Positions 40,861-54,480 of a stretch of 64,000 nucleotides of DNA are shown here, piece by piece; the stretch's first letter is position 1; each line of letters begins with the position of its first letter. This stretch comes from Lates calcarifer (lineage: Eukaryota > Chordata > Actinopteri > Centropomidae). The position numbers and the translations under genes were made by a program. The notes beneath the pieces were generated by a model that searched no databases, had not been told where the DNA came from, and worked only from the letters and a program-made list of their open reading frames with translations. Location: positions 18,095,501 through 18,159,500 of the forward strand of contig NC_066837.1 of the NCBI RefSeq assembly GCF_001640805.2, read 5' to 3'.

Positions 40861-42018
40861 TCTCTAATGACCCTGACTAAACTCTGGATCCCAGGTTTCA
40901 CACTCGCTGTATTTTTTATAAGCAGTTTGTCTCATAGACACTGTACAGACGATGAGAAAGAGAGTGAGGAAGAAATGAGGGAAAATAGAGAAAGATAAGG
41001 AATAAAAAAAATTAGAGAAAAATCTGGGTATAGAAAAGATGAAGTGGACATAGGGAGGGAAAGAGATCAGTCTGCTGCTTGTTAAATCCCAAGCCTGACT
41101 TGAGGAGACTTGGCTAATTGAGATCAAGTCATACAGAATATTCATCAGTCCTGCAGGGTTATCAAAGGCAGATTAAATATGCGGTGAGGACTGATTTCCA
41201 CTGGACAGATTCCATTTGTAGTCAAGCAGCCTTTACCCACTTGTCTGACCCTTTTTCATATCGCTTGAGCTGTTTATTTATTTCTCCTTTCTTTATTTCA
41301 TAATTTAACACTCAGATGTTTTCTCATATTTGGGCAAATTATGCAATTCCCAGTGCGAGCAGACAGGGCCTACGGTGCATGTTCTGTCGGTGGGTGATAA
41401 AATGCAGTCTGATTATCTGGCCGACGCAATTAAAGAGCTGTGAGAACTGCCTTGCTTCAGTGAAAGCAGGGATCCCTCATGACGCTATTAGCAGTGGAGC
41501 GAAGGTTAATGTTAAGCAACGGATTTACAGTAGACTGCAAAGTAAATACCAGCAGAGCAGGGTACAACTTCATATCCATATAGCTCCTTATACAAGTCAC
41601 AAGTCACATCTTTAAACTATGAGTGTAAACAAAAATGTTGTAAATGTAATGTACTGAATATATAAAATGTGACTGAAACTGACTTTTTATTTTATGAAAA
41701 ACAGAACAACATATTTTTTTTTGCTCTACTGAGATGACAATGTCAGGATTTATAATATTTCCTGAGCAACAATTTAAGTTCCATTTCATTAAATATAATT
41801 GAATGTACCAGGTTATGTAAGTGATTAGAGACCTTGTGGTGATATTGTAATCTGCACTTGATTATCCTTTACTGCTATGTCCATTCATAATTATTTCCCT
41901 GTATGTTATGATGTTTCCTTGTTTTTTTTAATTTAATTTCCCTTTGTACACAGGGTGGCACATCTTATCCTGGATGAACTGAATAAGACAGTTTGTTAAC
42001 AGGCACCAACATAAAAAT

Positions 42019-42075
42019 ACTACTACTACTACTACTATTACTACTACTACTACTAATAATAATAATAATAATAAT
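42019..42075. repeat. Compound (ACT)n(AAT)n trinucleotide microsatellite
   Basis: About ten ACT units with one interruption, then about seven AAT units. Confidence 0.95.
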
Positions 42076-44935
42076 TACTTTTTACATTTTTACTGCACTT
42101 TTGCTAACTTTTCTGTATCTGCAATGTCATTTATAAGGGCATCATTTCCTCATTGATCTGGCCTTCAATACACACACACGCACATTTCCATCCACAAATT
42201 ACATTTCAAAATGTTTTCAAATAGAACTATTTGTAAAGAAGTTGCCTGAGAGTGTCAAGTGTCCTGAGGTGCCTCATTGTCATGTGATCAATCTGTGACT
42301 CTAAACTGGTATTTAATTATACCATTTTCTGCTCTAAAAATGGCAGGAAGCCACTCGATAGAAATGGCATAAAGCTGCTAGTTGTGGTGGCCTGTGTGTC
42401 CATTAGAAGAGATAAAACACAGATGCACTGAAAAGATGAACTTTTTGTTCTGTTTTGTGTTTCAGCACAACCTGCAAACCTTTGCAACTTTCTGCGAACT
42501 AAAAACACAACTGTGATTGGAGAGCCTTTGACACATTAACACCATTCTAAATTCATCTACTGTACATTTGTATGCACACCGCCTTACAATCTGCTGCAGC
42601 CTCCGGCAGCAGGCTAACCCGCTCCATGCTGAGTTTAATAGCCCATATATTCACTCTCTGTCTTCATGTGGGGGCTAATAAGGCCTTTCCTTTTTCAAGA
42701 GTCTAACTAGCCACACAGAGGCACAACAACAAAGAAAGGCCTAATGGCCTCCAATTTCCCGCATTAGTGCCCATTTAATGGCTGACCTGCCCTCTCGTTA
42801 GGCTGCGCAGCATGGGAGCACTTCTCAGCCTTGGGTGCGTGTGCACAGACACACTCAACACACACACACAAGCAGAGTACTTCAGCCCTCCACAGGCACA
42901 CTGCCTCGGGCCCCTGCAACACTTCCACCCCACGCTGAGACCGCATAATAGGCCAGTTTGTAAAAGGGCTGGCCTGTGATCAGTGGTGCATCCATTTGCT
43001 GAGTAATCAAGGGTCTTTTGTCTGAGTAGTGGGTATAGAGCAGTGTGTGTGCGTGTGTTTGTGAGAAGGTGTGTGTGCGTGTGAAAAATCATGCACTTGG
43101 GTGAGAGAGAGTGAGGGAGGAAGGGAGGGAAGGAGAGAGATTCTCTCTGCCCATCTGTCTTTATTTGTGCGCCCATTCGCTCTCAAAGTGTGTGTCTCCA
43201 TGTGAGTGTTTGCGTGAGTAATTCCGAGATAAAGTGGCGCTGCCTGGAAAAGATCTCCTCCAATTCATGTCTATGGGAGGAAAAAAAAAACAGCTGACAT
43301 ACAGTGCGGGAATAAAGGGAGCCTGGCTAGAGCCATGGAGGGGCTGACGAGAGTGCGTTGTGTGTATGTCAGCTATGCCATAAAAATGCCATGGGTGGAG
43401 GATGACATTGGCAGGTCCTATTCAGGGCTATAGCGGTGAAAGGGTCTTTAGGGTGAATAAAGATTCCTTAGGCCTGTCAGGTCCCCATAGCTCCCCGCTG
43501 AACAATACCCACTAAGAGCAGCTGTCTTAATAGCGTGAGGGACTGACAGCTTTAGGAGCGATGCGATGCCTTGAGCAGCATCTGCGCAAACTTTCCAAAC
43601 AACGCTCCGCTGTGTGATAACATAATACAACCTAACAGGATAGTTAGTATAGTGTTTGCCAGAGAGTTTAGACAGTGAATGCTGCCTGTACGTTTCTATT
43701 ACACATAAATCTTTAAGGAACCTGAGCTGACAGCCCTGGCAGGGCTGTATCACCTCGATGCTCAGGAACCTCATGTGTGAACGGATGTAGTGGCACGATA
43801 GTAAAAGATCCTTCCTGAGTGTGATGCTGATTGGAACTAACTGGCTTTACAGTTCCCGTAGCAGGAAGACCAAAAAAAATCTCTGTTTTCACTTATGAGA
43901 GCCGTTGCGTTTTTTTTTTTTGTTTTTTTTTATTGAAGGGCTAGGAGTGGGAATGCTGTATAAATGTATTGTGTTTGACTGATGGAGCAATGTTTCTTTT
44001 ACAAAGTAAGGGCGGATTACTGAAACAAGTGGCTGACGTTTCTTTCTGCCATCAGTGTCTGATCTGATAATCACAGTGTGAACTATTTGAGTCTTTGCTC
44101 CACCTCCTCCTCCTCAAGTATTAGCTGTAAATCAATTGTGCAACGGTTTGCAACCGCAGTGCAGCACCCTGCCATCAAACTGGTTGTCAAAGCCAACTAT
44201 AATAACCTTTCTCCACAGTCTTTGCTCTCTATTGTTTTACATCCAGCCATTACCTAACCCTGTCTCCTCTGCCTAGAGCCTCACGCATCCTGCAAACCCC
44301 GCTCGGGCTTTCACGGAGAAGATGCGCATCGGAAACACTCGAGACAGGTCTCCAAAATCTTCCCCAAACAAGGGCTCTCCCATCTCATGTCAAACATCAC
44401 CTCCAGTCTATTTACCCCCGCGAGTTTGGTTTCTATGGGACTAGCAGATCCATAAGTGTTTTGGGTTCACGTAACTTCTGGCAGGTCGTCTTGTGCGTTG
44501 CTGGCCCCCGAGGCTGGCAGGGATGGGCCGATGCTGTCAGTGTGAGACAAGGAGACAGAGCTAACTCACGCTCCTCCGTAGCCGTGATTCATACTAATCC
44601 CACAGCCTCTGCAATTAAGGCAATCACTCTGCTCCAACAATGTTAACTAAGGATTTTAAACCCGGCGTATTTTAACAGAACACAGTGGGCCAACACTGAT
44701 TGGCGGCTGTGAGCTGAGAAAAATAAACAGTGTTTGAAGATTAGATGATTAGAAGATTAGATGAGTTAATTCAGCCCTTTAGGCAGGAAAAGGCAGGGAG
44801 AGAGAGAGAATTTCTTCCCGCGTGATTCCGAGAAAGACAAAGGGAAGACACTGGATATCTTCATCAGCCATCATAATGGCTCATCTTCTGTATTTTTTTC
44901 TTGCTTTTTTTTAAAAACACTTTTTCTACTTACAG

Positions 44936-44983
44936 TATGTGAAGAAGAGCCCTATGGGAGAAGGCGCTCCCTACCTTGCTTCG
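44936..44983 (+). other. Exon-like segment with strong splice sites, antisense to ntn1
   Basis: A pyrimidine-rich acceptor (tttttctacttacag) is followed by 48 bp and an exact consensus donor (gtaagt). Two forward frames are open through it (YVKKSPMGEGAPYLAS and CEEEPYGRRRSLPCF). The length is a multiple of three. I do not recognise either peptide. It may be an exon of an antisense non-coding RNA, an unknown gene, or chance. Confidence 0.25.
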
Positions 44984-45234
44984 GTAAGTGTTTCCATATT
45001 GGACTGACTCAGCCTTGAGGGTAAGCAGATGAGTCTTGGATTAGGGATGAGATAGGAATGCTCACTTGGATTTCCTTCTACTGGGTAAACGTTTGTGGTT
45101 TCCACTCCCTAATAAAATGCACTTTGCATACGCCAATCTGGATGCATTTTTCTCAGAAGAGTCTGAAATATGATGGAAATTATTCATACAGGTAGTTTTC
45201 TGCAAATTCCTCCCTTTCAGCTAGACCCTTTAGT

Positions 45235-45425
45235 GAGACTGAAAGTTCATTCTCGACAAAGCGGTTGACCAAAAAAGTCACCACGAGGCCCACTCAGTAG
45301 TCGTTCTGGAGCTTTTGATCGAACTGCATGATCTTCATCAGTAGATGAAGCTGCCTGCTTGTATAGGAAATCGTCATTATTTCTGTGAACTTAAGGGACT
45401 TCTCATCCAAGGTGGACAAAGAAAT
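45235..45425. repeat. Probable teleost dispersed repeat
   Basis: Contains agcttttgatcgaactgcat, gatcttcatcagtagatgaa, aaatcgtcattatttctgtg and aacttaagggacttctcatc. This resembles a family I have seen in several fish genomes, but I am less sure than for the other repeats. Confidence 0.45.
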
Positions 45426-46843
45426 CTTAAAGTGCTCAGAAAAAAAAAGAAAAGAAATTCAGATATCTACACATCAGCTTTTGTGGTCTGATACAGTGTA
45501 ATCTTTGTCACCACTCCAAGCAGTTCTCTATAGTGTGATAATATTCAGTCACACTCATGATCGGAGGGGAAAAAAAACTGCTTCAACAGAGAGATTCACC
45601 TCACCGGGCAGTAAATGCTAAATTTAAGCTCTGCTCAACACTATTTTATTGTAGGCTCATTAGTAACCACAGCACCATGGCCGTGCTAAGCAGGTGGGAA
45701 ACCTTTGACCTTCACACACACCCCATACATTCCTTTGTCAAGTCCCCATTACTAAGTTACCACTCCTCCAAAATGGGCCATGACCCTCCTCCTCTTCCTC
45801 CTTTCCTTTTTCCCTCTAGGGAAATCTGGGGCCTTCCCTGCTGCAGATGTCATTAGTGAGTGGTACTCTGAGACAAATTTCTCCATAAAATTTATAATCC
45901 ATGAAAACGGCAAGAGGAGAGGAGAGGAGTTGAATTAGAGATTTGAATTATCTGAAACGCGAGTTGATCTAGCGACAAAGGGGAATGGAGGAGTGGTGAG
46001 ATGGAACGGAAAAGAGATAAATCTCAACTAGACAGTGCTTTAAAAAAAAAAGACACTGCTCTTCCTCCTGCTCACCATCCCTCTGCATCCGTCCCTCCTC
46101 ACGATGAATTGAAGTTCCAGCGCCTGACCTTTGTAACTCCTTTGCAGCCTGCCAATAACTATTAACACTGTCAGGGGGACAGGTTTGGCTCAATATCAGG
46201 TTGGAGTGAAAAAAAAAAAACAAAAAAACAAAATCATCTAACTTGTACACCTACAGTATACGAATGTAAAAGAAGAAGAAGCTGTCCGCGGATGAAGAAA
46301 AGTTGCAGTGCATGATTATGCAGCTACGGTATACAGAATAAGCCAGAGTGTAAACAGACATTGAGGCTGGGTTGTCAAAGTGTGCAATCAGAGAGACATT
46401 TAAACTGTTTCCGCCAAGATAAATCAGAATCTGGGGTCACTAATCATCTTGTGCGTATCGCGCTTCTTTACTTGCGTTTGGCCTTAAAGGCAGACTTTAC
46501 GCAGACAGCAGCATGTGGGGGAATGATGAGGGAAGTGTAGCTGAAGAGGTCAATGTGTGTGTGTGTGCACTGTACATTTTTGACTTCTTGCCACTAAGTC
46601 AAGCACAGTCTCCCTATCCAGAGGAGGGAGTGAGCAGGGAGCTGCTGGAAGCCATAAATCTGAAACCTCACAGCACAGCTCCTTCACTTCTGTGACACGT
46701 TTATTGTCCTCTTTTCATTTTCCCCTTCTACTTATATTGTCCTCAGCTCTCATCCATTTTTAAAACTGCACAATCTTAAACTTTAACCTGAATTCCTCAG
46801 TGTCCTGTGCTCTTTTTTTCTTTTTAAACCTCTCAGTGTGTGT

Positions 46844-46868
46844 TGTGTGTGTGTGTGTGTGTGTGTGT
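46844..46868. repeat. (GT)12 microsatellite
   Basis: A pure GT run preceded by an imperfect one. Confidence 0.95.
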
Positions 46869-49864
46869 AGCTTTTAGTGTGTGAGGGCAGGGAGAAATCC
46901 TGCCTGTTCTCCCCTCTCGTGTTCTGGACTATAAAGTCCTCTCAGGCTACAGTGGATGCTTTGGGTCACAAATGGAGTGTGAAGCCAGCAGCAGGCATTG
47001 CTCCTGCCACAGCTCAGGCGTTTTTCTTGGAAGAGGTAGCAGAGAGCAGAGCTGCATGCAGAGAGATGAGCTCACAAAGAAACAAAGATTTTGCCAGGCT
47101 GTGGCAGAAAACCTGATGTCAAGATATAAAGAACACAGAACCAATGAACAAGATGACCTGTGCGCATTAGTGGACCGGAGGAGGGATGAGTAACAGCTGT
47201 GATGGACAGGGAACACCAGTGAGTGACAAGATGAGCTCAACCATTACCTACATGCTGCAGGATATGATTAATGATGAGTCATTAGCAATGATCTGCAATT
47301 TTATTAATTGATCATAATCTCTTGTGATCTCCCCGACTCACTCGTAAAGAACAGGCTTTAATCATGGGTTTAATATAAATATGGTTGCCTTATGAAGCTG
47401 TTGGAGAAAGTGAGTGCACACTCCGTTGCAGAAAGTGCTGAGGAGCAAAGAGGCCAAATAATGAAACACATTTCAAAGAGAAGGAGAGGATCAAAAGGAT
47501 CGAAATGTGGCAAGAGTGTGCACATGCATATGCATCACTTTTATGGAACATGTTGTGTTTGGGCTCTGAAAAGAAGTCAGCTCTGTGTTTCAGACTCAGC
47601 CATCATGAGTCATAACCCAACACCATCAGGAATATGATGCTGCAGATGCAAATCAAACACATTCTGTGTTGTTTTCCAGAGCAGCTCACAGTCATTTCAG
47701 ATCCTACACCTCAGTCAGTTCATCTTTCATGAACAGTGAGAGGTGCACTGTCCAGTCTCAATGGCCTTAAAACAGTAATGTAAATCACTTTTCATGCATA
47801 CAGCCATGTGATGGCGTGATGACAGCTGAACATGCTGTCATCTGTGGTTGTAGTTCAGTTGTAAGCACACAGTAGGCAGAGAAAAAGGTATAATGGGTGG
47901 ACTCTGGCAGTACATTACTTGGGAGGCCCGGTTTCTTACTGCAGCCATAAATATTAAACAAGTGGTATTATTGGAATTAAAGTTTTCTTTTATATACAGT
48001 GCATACATCATCAGAAATGTAAGGATTTAATCAAACTCTGATGTTGTTTAAGTCCCTAAACAATACAAGCATTTTTAGATTTTGTACTGATCACAACTGA
48101 CTGGCTCCTCTCAATGCAAAATTACATAAACTCTTAATAGTTTGGCTTTAATTCAGCCAATTTTTCTTCATTTGAATTGGAGGTGCTCCGATTTTCAGCT
48201 GATTGCTCGATTAATTAATTGTGTCTGTGGGGACAGACTCATTCAGTGTCCTCTTTATAGAAACATTTATTTTATACAAGTAATGATTTATTTGAAAACC
48301 AGGTATAAAAGCTAATGGAATGACCAAACAGTACAGTGTAATAAATACATATAGTAAAGTCTGTATTTAATATTTTTTGTCAGTGTAGTTAAAAAGCAGT
48401 ATGCTGTTCATTACTTCATGTGTTTCAGTTGTTCTGCTGTGATAATTTAAAAAGGGATTCACTTGTCACTTTGTTGTGACTTTGTAATTATTACCATGAC
48501 TTTATTGACTGTACCATATCCACTTCAGCTCAACATATTTTATACGCAGCGTTCTTTAAGAATAAGAGTCTGCCAATCACTCAGTAAAGTTTTGGTGGGA
48601 TTCATCATTAGTGTAAAAACAAGAGTGTGCTGCCATCCTGCAGCAGCTATAGCAGACGGGGTTCCAGTGTAATAAGGCGGTGTGGCAGCTGGTTTGGTCC
48701 ATGCAGATTGTTTCTGACACTGATGGAGCAGAGATATTTTTACTGTACTGACTCCAGAGCCACATTTACTGCACACTTCTCTGCTGTGGCACAGTTCCTA
48801 CAGCTCAGCGTGAATTAGGCCGCCGCGCACACAAGCAAGCACGCACGCTGGTGCATGTACACACACGCATTTACATACATGCACTGCGCTAATTGCAATT
48901 TTGGAACAGTAGCCCTTCAACGTTCAGCCCTTTTTTTTTCTTTTTTCCTAGAGGAAACTGTTTTCTAGCAAAAATCACAGCACTTCATATCCCCTGTAAC
49001 CAAATGTGACACTTCTGACTCAGGCAGGAAGGATACAGTTGGGGAAGTGGAGATGGAGGAAAAGAGACCCCTCTGATCCCGAAACCCAAAACCTCATTGT
49101 AATTTAGTCATCGGTAGAAGGCAATTAGTGAGGGGAGGACTGGTCTTTGCCAGAGCAAGCAAACGGCTGACACACTCTGAGAATAAACTCTGCCTTTTTG
49201 CAATGAAAGCACAATTTTGCAGCGCTAATAATCTTACGAGAGACAATGGTTGTTGTTTTTCAGATAATGGCGAGTGCAAGTTGGAACATACAAAGAAAAG
49301 AACAAAGGAAGTTTTATCTTTGTGGAAAGGAAAGTAAACAGAAGGTTAAGAGCCTTTTCTGAATACACTTGTCTAAGGCCAAGGGAGAATGAGCTGGAAC
49401 AGTATTATTGATGTGCCCTCTCACATAGAAGATTAAAGGAAGAAGAGGGGACGCCTCTTTATATGTCTCACGTCTCATCTAAAATGAGGATTTATTCAGA
49501 CAAGGCTGGGCAAAAAAAAAAAAAACGTTACACACAGTTATGTGTGGCAGAGCGAACAACACACACCCCTGGGTGATAAAAGAGCAGCAGATCACTGGAG
49601 TACATGTACAGATAACTGAACAAAGACTATTATGAAAGTGCTGTGAGGCGGAGGTGATGAAATGTAAAGAGATTCATTTTAAGATTAAATATACAAAATG
49701 ACACCTGCCTGACACACACTGCCGACGCAAAATAAAAAATTACAGACATGAGTTAACAAAATGATCAAACACAATATACAGCTTAACTACAACAGCAAAT
49801 ATAATGTACTACATTTAAACTCAATATTTTTTTGAATGAATGAATGAAGCACTACATTCATTAA

Positions 49865-50010
49865 CAGCAGGGGAGTTGCCAGGAGGTTGGTGGGTCTGAT
49901 GGTGGGAGCACAAAGTCACACTAGAGACCAGAGTTTGCATCCAGAGGCCTGTCTGTGGTTTAAGCAACAGAAGCGCTTTGGTTAAGTTCAGGGAAAGGTG
50001 CTTTTGTTGA
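49865..50010. repeat. Possible teleost dispersed repeat fragment
   Basis: The part tttaagcaacagaagcgctt followed by tggttaagttcagggaaagg resembles the GGTTAAGGTTAGG-type repeats common in fish. Ends are unclear. Confidence 0.4.
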
Positions 50011-50457
50011 ATCTAAGTACTTTTTCTGTATTAAACCAGACAACAATCTCTCCCCAAACTTAACCGAGTGCTGTGAGTACATAAAAATAACCATTAAAAA
50101 GTTAATATTGCTCTAATCACTTCAAATGGATATTGTATTGCAAGATGAGATATTTTTGCTTGAAAACAATTACGCTGTCTATCAATTTACTGGTTTGTTC
50201 AATATCAACATTTTTGTGTGTTGCCAAATACGTAAATGAACAACATTTCCTCAGTAGTTGCAGTTAAGTTGAACAGAAAAATTATCTCTAAAAGACAGAA
50301 TTGGTGCTACAAACCCATCAACTACCATGACCCCTGCACCTTCACTTTCCGCCTCGCTGCATAAAGGGTGCACTACTTGCTGCATTGGCACTTAACACAA
50401 ATTGTGAGGTGCAAGAATCGTCTAATATGGACATAATTCCCAGGGATACAGCTGGGA

Positions 50458-50488
50458 AGGAGGAGGAGGAGGAGGAGGAGGAGGAGGA
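50458..50488. repeat. (GGA)10 microsatellite
   Basis: A purine trinucleotide run of about 30 bp on the + strand. Confidence 0.95.
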
Positions 50489-53246
50489 TTTCAAAAGGCT
50501 AAACAGATTATCAGTGTGAGTGTGTTGCGTAAAAAGAGGCTATTTCTAGTGTCAGCCCTTACAGGTTTCCATCCAAATACTACAACTATTCTAAGCTCAC
50601 TGGCTGATGAACGCTCCTGTGCTTTCCAGCAAAATGTAAGTGGTTGTGTAATTTATGTCAAGAATAATATTACCCCCAGTGTGTTATTGATTCTGTAGAT
50701 ATTCCTTTATATTTGCTCTGGCAGGAGCTTGACTCTCAGCTACAGGATGATTGCGCTGCTCAGTGGGCCAGGAAAATTGACTATAATTATCAAATAGGCC
50801 AATTAAACTTAATCTAATGAAAATGACTTCAGAAAATACTTTGACCTCTCGGTGCAGGTTTTTTGTTGTGACACCTTGCAGCTGATTTATGAAGCAGTAA
50901 AATCCCAACAGATATGGATCAACTTGATCACACTCAGGATTTATCAAACTTTTATGGCTGCGCATTTTTAAAAATACACCTCAAATATCTATTTTCCCAC
51001 CTGCTCACATACCCTCCTGTTAACAAATTCACAACTTGCCCATTGTACTGTAATCTACACTGTTGTGTCTAAAATATGAAATCTTCTGTGTTGGCGAGAG
51101 AGGTGTCATTTCCGATGAGGTCACTGGCTGAGGCAGCAACCCAAACACCAGCGACTGTTATTCTTTTCCTTAAATCCCACTCTTGTGTTTCTTTTTTCTC
51201 TCTATCTTTGTTTGCGATCGCCTCATTCTTTATTTTCTCACTGACCTTGTTTGTTATTGGGGCTCTGAGTTAATTTCATTTCCCGCCCACTGCTATGGAA
51301 ACCCCTTCACCGAAACCCAATACTGTCTTTCTCTCTAAAAGTGGAAACCGTGCCGCTCGATGTTCCTGGATAATGAAACGGTGGCTGTCACAGGAGGCAG
51401 GACAAAGGCCACAGGCTTCGAAGAAGAACTGCTGAAGTGAGCTTTATTTTCTCTGTAGTGTCTGCCTGACAATGCAGCAACAAACCACTCTAAGGAGACA
51501 ATCTGGGGTTTTAACAGCTATGCAGCATGTTACAAATGAATTCTTGGTTGAGGGAGTACTTTCCTTTTTTTTTTTTTTAAACTTCACAGTTACCAGCCTC
51601 AGAAAAGTTATTGAAAAGAAAATCTGTGCTCAAGGTTCACATATTACACATCCTCATCAGCAGATGAATGCACTTCTAAGGCTCACGGCCGAGTCATCCG
51701 TTGAAGAGTGATACATTCAAAAGCTCCAAAACAAGAGAGTGAGTGGATGGATCTTAAGTGGAAATTGTTTTGTCAACGGCCATGTCAAGTGTGAAGTTAA
51801 TGCATGCAAGCAGCCACCTATACTTACAAATACAAATGTACTTCCAAAAAGACATGAATCAAGAATCTGCTAAAAGAATGATATTATCTAATCTGTTACA
51901 AATGCAAGGTTTTGTTTTAGAATAATTTTCTGCTTAAATCAAATGCTGTTTATTCTCAGTGACCTGTACTGGTTGTCTTGTTTTAAGATTCTGATGTTAA
52001 TAGTGGAAGTGAAACTCTATTAGAAACAATTGCATTGAGATGTCAGTGGATGCTTATTCATATTAGGTGTAACTGCTTCATACCGTGCCTGTGTATGATT
52101 GCCCTCCTGCCCACAGGGCCAACTACACTTGTGTATCTACATTTACAGCAGGCAGTGACACACACTAATAAATGTAAAGAAAAGAGAAGAGAAAAGAGTT
52201 CACCACACTACACATTCTAAACAGCAGTCCGTTTCTGTGTTTTGATACAGTTGTTTTAACACCAGATACAAACCGTACCCGAACCCCCACCCCCACCCCC
52301 ACCAGTCATAGCAACCAGTTGTTTTTAACTTAGTACGTCTAGATATCTGTTAACCTACATAGATGACTGAGAACCAAAGAAATATGATTGCACTCATTTG
52401 TACTGCAGTGCATACAAATAACAGGCATTACAGTGAACTTTGGAAACATTCTATTGAACCACAAATTACAAAGGGCAGGGTCTGTGTCAGCTACTGTTGA
52501 TACTCCCAGAGCTCTGACAGACCAGGGAAAGGATAAGGCAGAGGAGGAGAGCACTGGGAGAGCCTCGCAGCTACCTCTGGCTGGGCTCCATCCCTCTTTT
52601 CCATCCACCTCTTTCTTCACCCCAATCTTTCTGTCTTCCTCTGAGACTTTGAGAGACAGGAGAATCATCTCCAATCGGTTATCCCTCATGCTCCACCTCA
52701 ACTTTCATCTCCAGCCAACGACCTGTCCTAGCTGCCCAGGAGAAAATACGAGAAGAAAAATACAACCAAAACAAGGGAGGGGAGCCCGGGGGGGTTGAAA
52801 TGTCTTCTCCAGATTTTTTTTTTTATCGTTAGATGGACATCTGGATGTCTACAGAGACCTGGTACATAATCATTTCAATATCTGCAAGTGTCTCTTGAGG
52901 TTAGAGAGCGAGAGACAGACAGAGAGGACGAGAGACTGGGGCCAAGTTTTTTCTCCCCGAGTCAGACAGGTCCAAGTCCTAGCTTCAGAGAAAAACACAG
53001 AGGGGCCCCTTTTGGAAATGAATTTTCACCACAAACTATCATCTCATAACACAAATATTACCATTAATGACTCAATTTCCTTATAATTTCCTTATCGACC
53101 CCCAGTAATTAGGCTCCTTTGTTTGCTTTGTCATCCTCCAGTGATATGGGCCTTTTGTTATTAGAAGCAGAGAGGGGACTCACGTGGGAACCTGATGACT
53201 TATTCAGCTAAAGGAGGGGGTCCCCACAGCTGCTGAGGAGCCCCTG

Positions 53247-53247
<1 letters not shown>

Positions 53248-53278
<31 letters not shown>

Positions 53279-53335
53279 TACCGCTGTAGGCAGCCCGCAT
53301 CATGCAACCCCAAGCCCCAGCAGCAGCAGCAGCAG
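53248..53335. repeat. (CA)15 and (CAG)6 microsatellites
   Basis: A CA run at 53248-53277 and a CAG run at 53318-53335, about 40 bp apart. The CAG run is in an intron, not in a coding frame I can support. Confidence 0.9.
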
Positions 53336-54462
53336 TGGAAAAAAAAATAGCACTTACTGGTAGCACACTGTGTCATGAGCCTTTCTCTGTCTTTATCTCT
53401 CTCCCCCTCCTTTTTTTTTCTTAAGCTCACCCGCCTTCACTCTCTCACTATGTGTCTCTCTATCACCGGGTCACCCGGCTCTTTTTCTCTTTCCTCTCTC
53501 TCTACAGAGGAGCTAAATCAGCTGAGGCCAGTGCTTTCTGAGCTTCTCCCTCTGCTCTCAGCTGGACATCGAGCCTAATTAATTGGCTGCATTGTCCCAG
53601 ATGGAGCAGCACCAGCAAGGTTAGGGGTTAATAAAGAAGAGAAAGTGTTGGGCATGGCTTTATGCTATTGGGTGCTCTCTGTTTCTCGGGAGAGCATTGT
53701 GTATTCTCGTGTAGGGCGAAAGGAAATAGAGGCAAGGGGAGAGAGAGACTCGCAGCCCCTCACCCCACTAATGTGTTTTATCTGTGAGAGCTAATGAGTG
53801 ATGGATTAACCCGGGATCACCTCTGGCAAATTGAGATGACCCCGCAAACTTTTCCCTGAGTACCCTCCCAGAGGTCTGCATTCCACTTCACACAACCAAA
53901 CAAATACTGCACGGAAGTCACGACTTTGGTGTTACTCAAGAAAATCTCACTGCAACGAATACAGAGCTACATTGGAGCACCAGTTGAAAAGTTTAATTGG
54001 GATTGTCACAAAAATAAGATCCATCCAATATTTTTCCAACAGCCGAGACCCGACTGCAAATGTGATGCCAATCGGGCGAAATCTGATTTCCAATGACAAG
54101 CCATGAACTTGTTGATTTTTAATCAGAAATCATACACATGACCCCAAGAGAAAGTACTGCTTGCAGAGTATCCATTCCTCAAGTTTATTGTAAATCTGTC
54201 TACTTTGTGCTGACCTCTGCTGACTGAGATCTCTTTGTGCAACCATATCAACCTGCTGCCTGCAAATGCAACTTTATTTACCAGCTTGTTTGGTCCGACC
54301 GGCTGCCACTCGTGAGAACAAAGATTAAGAACTGATGTATGACTCTCGGCTGCCTCTATTACTGTCAGTTATATAGACAATCACAGGGCCACACACACAA
54401 CTGTGACTTGATGGCATCCATGACGACCGGGTGCTACAAACCTCTGGTGACCTGCTGGTTGC

Positions 54463-54480
54463 CACACACACACACACACA
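54463..54480. repeat. (CA)9 microsatellite
   Basis: A pure CA run. Confidence 0.9.

Noticed and set aside
52388..52798. 136-codon open frame on the + strand
   Set aside because: No recognised motif, and a 120-codon frame overlaps it on the other strand; length is within chance expectation for 64 kb.
53318..53335. CAG repeat as a polyglutamine-coding exon
   Set aside because: No open frame of meaningful length with splice sites surrounds it; it is intronic.
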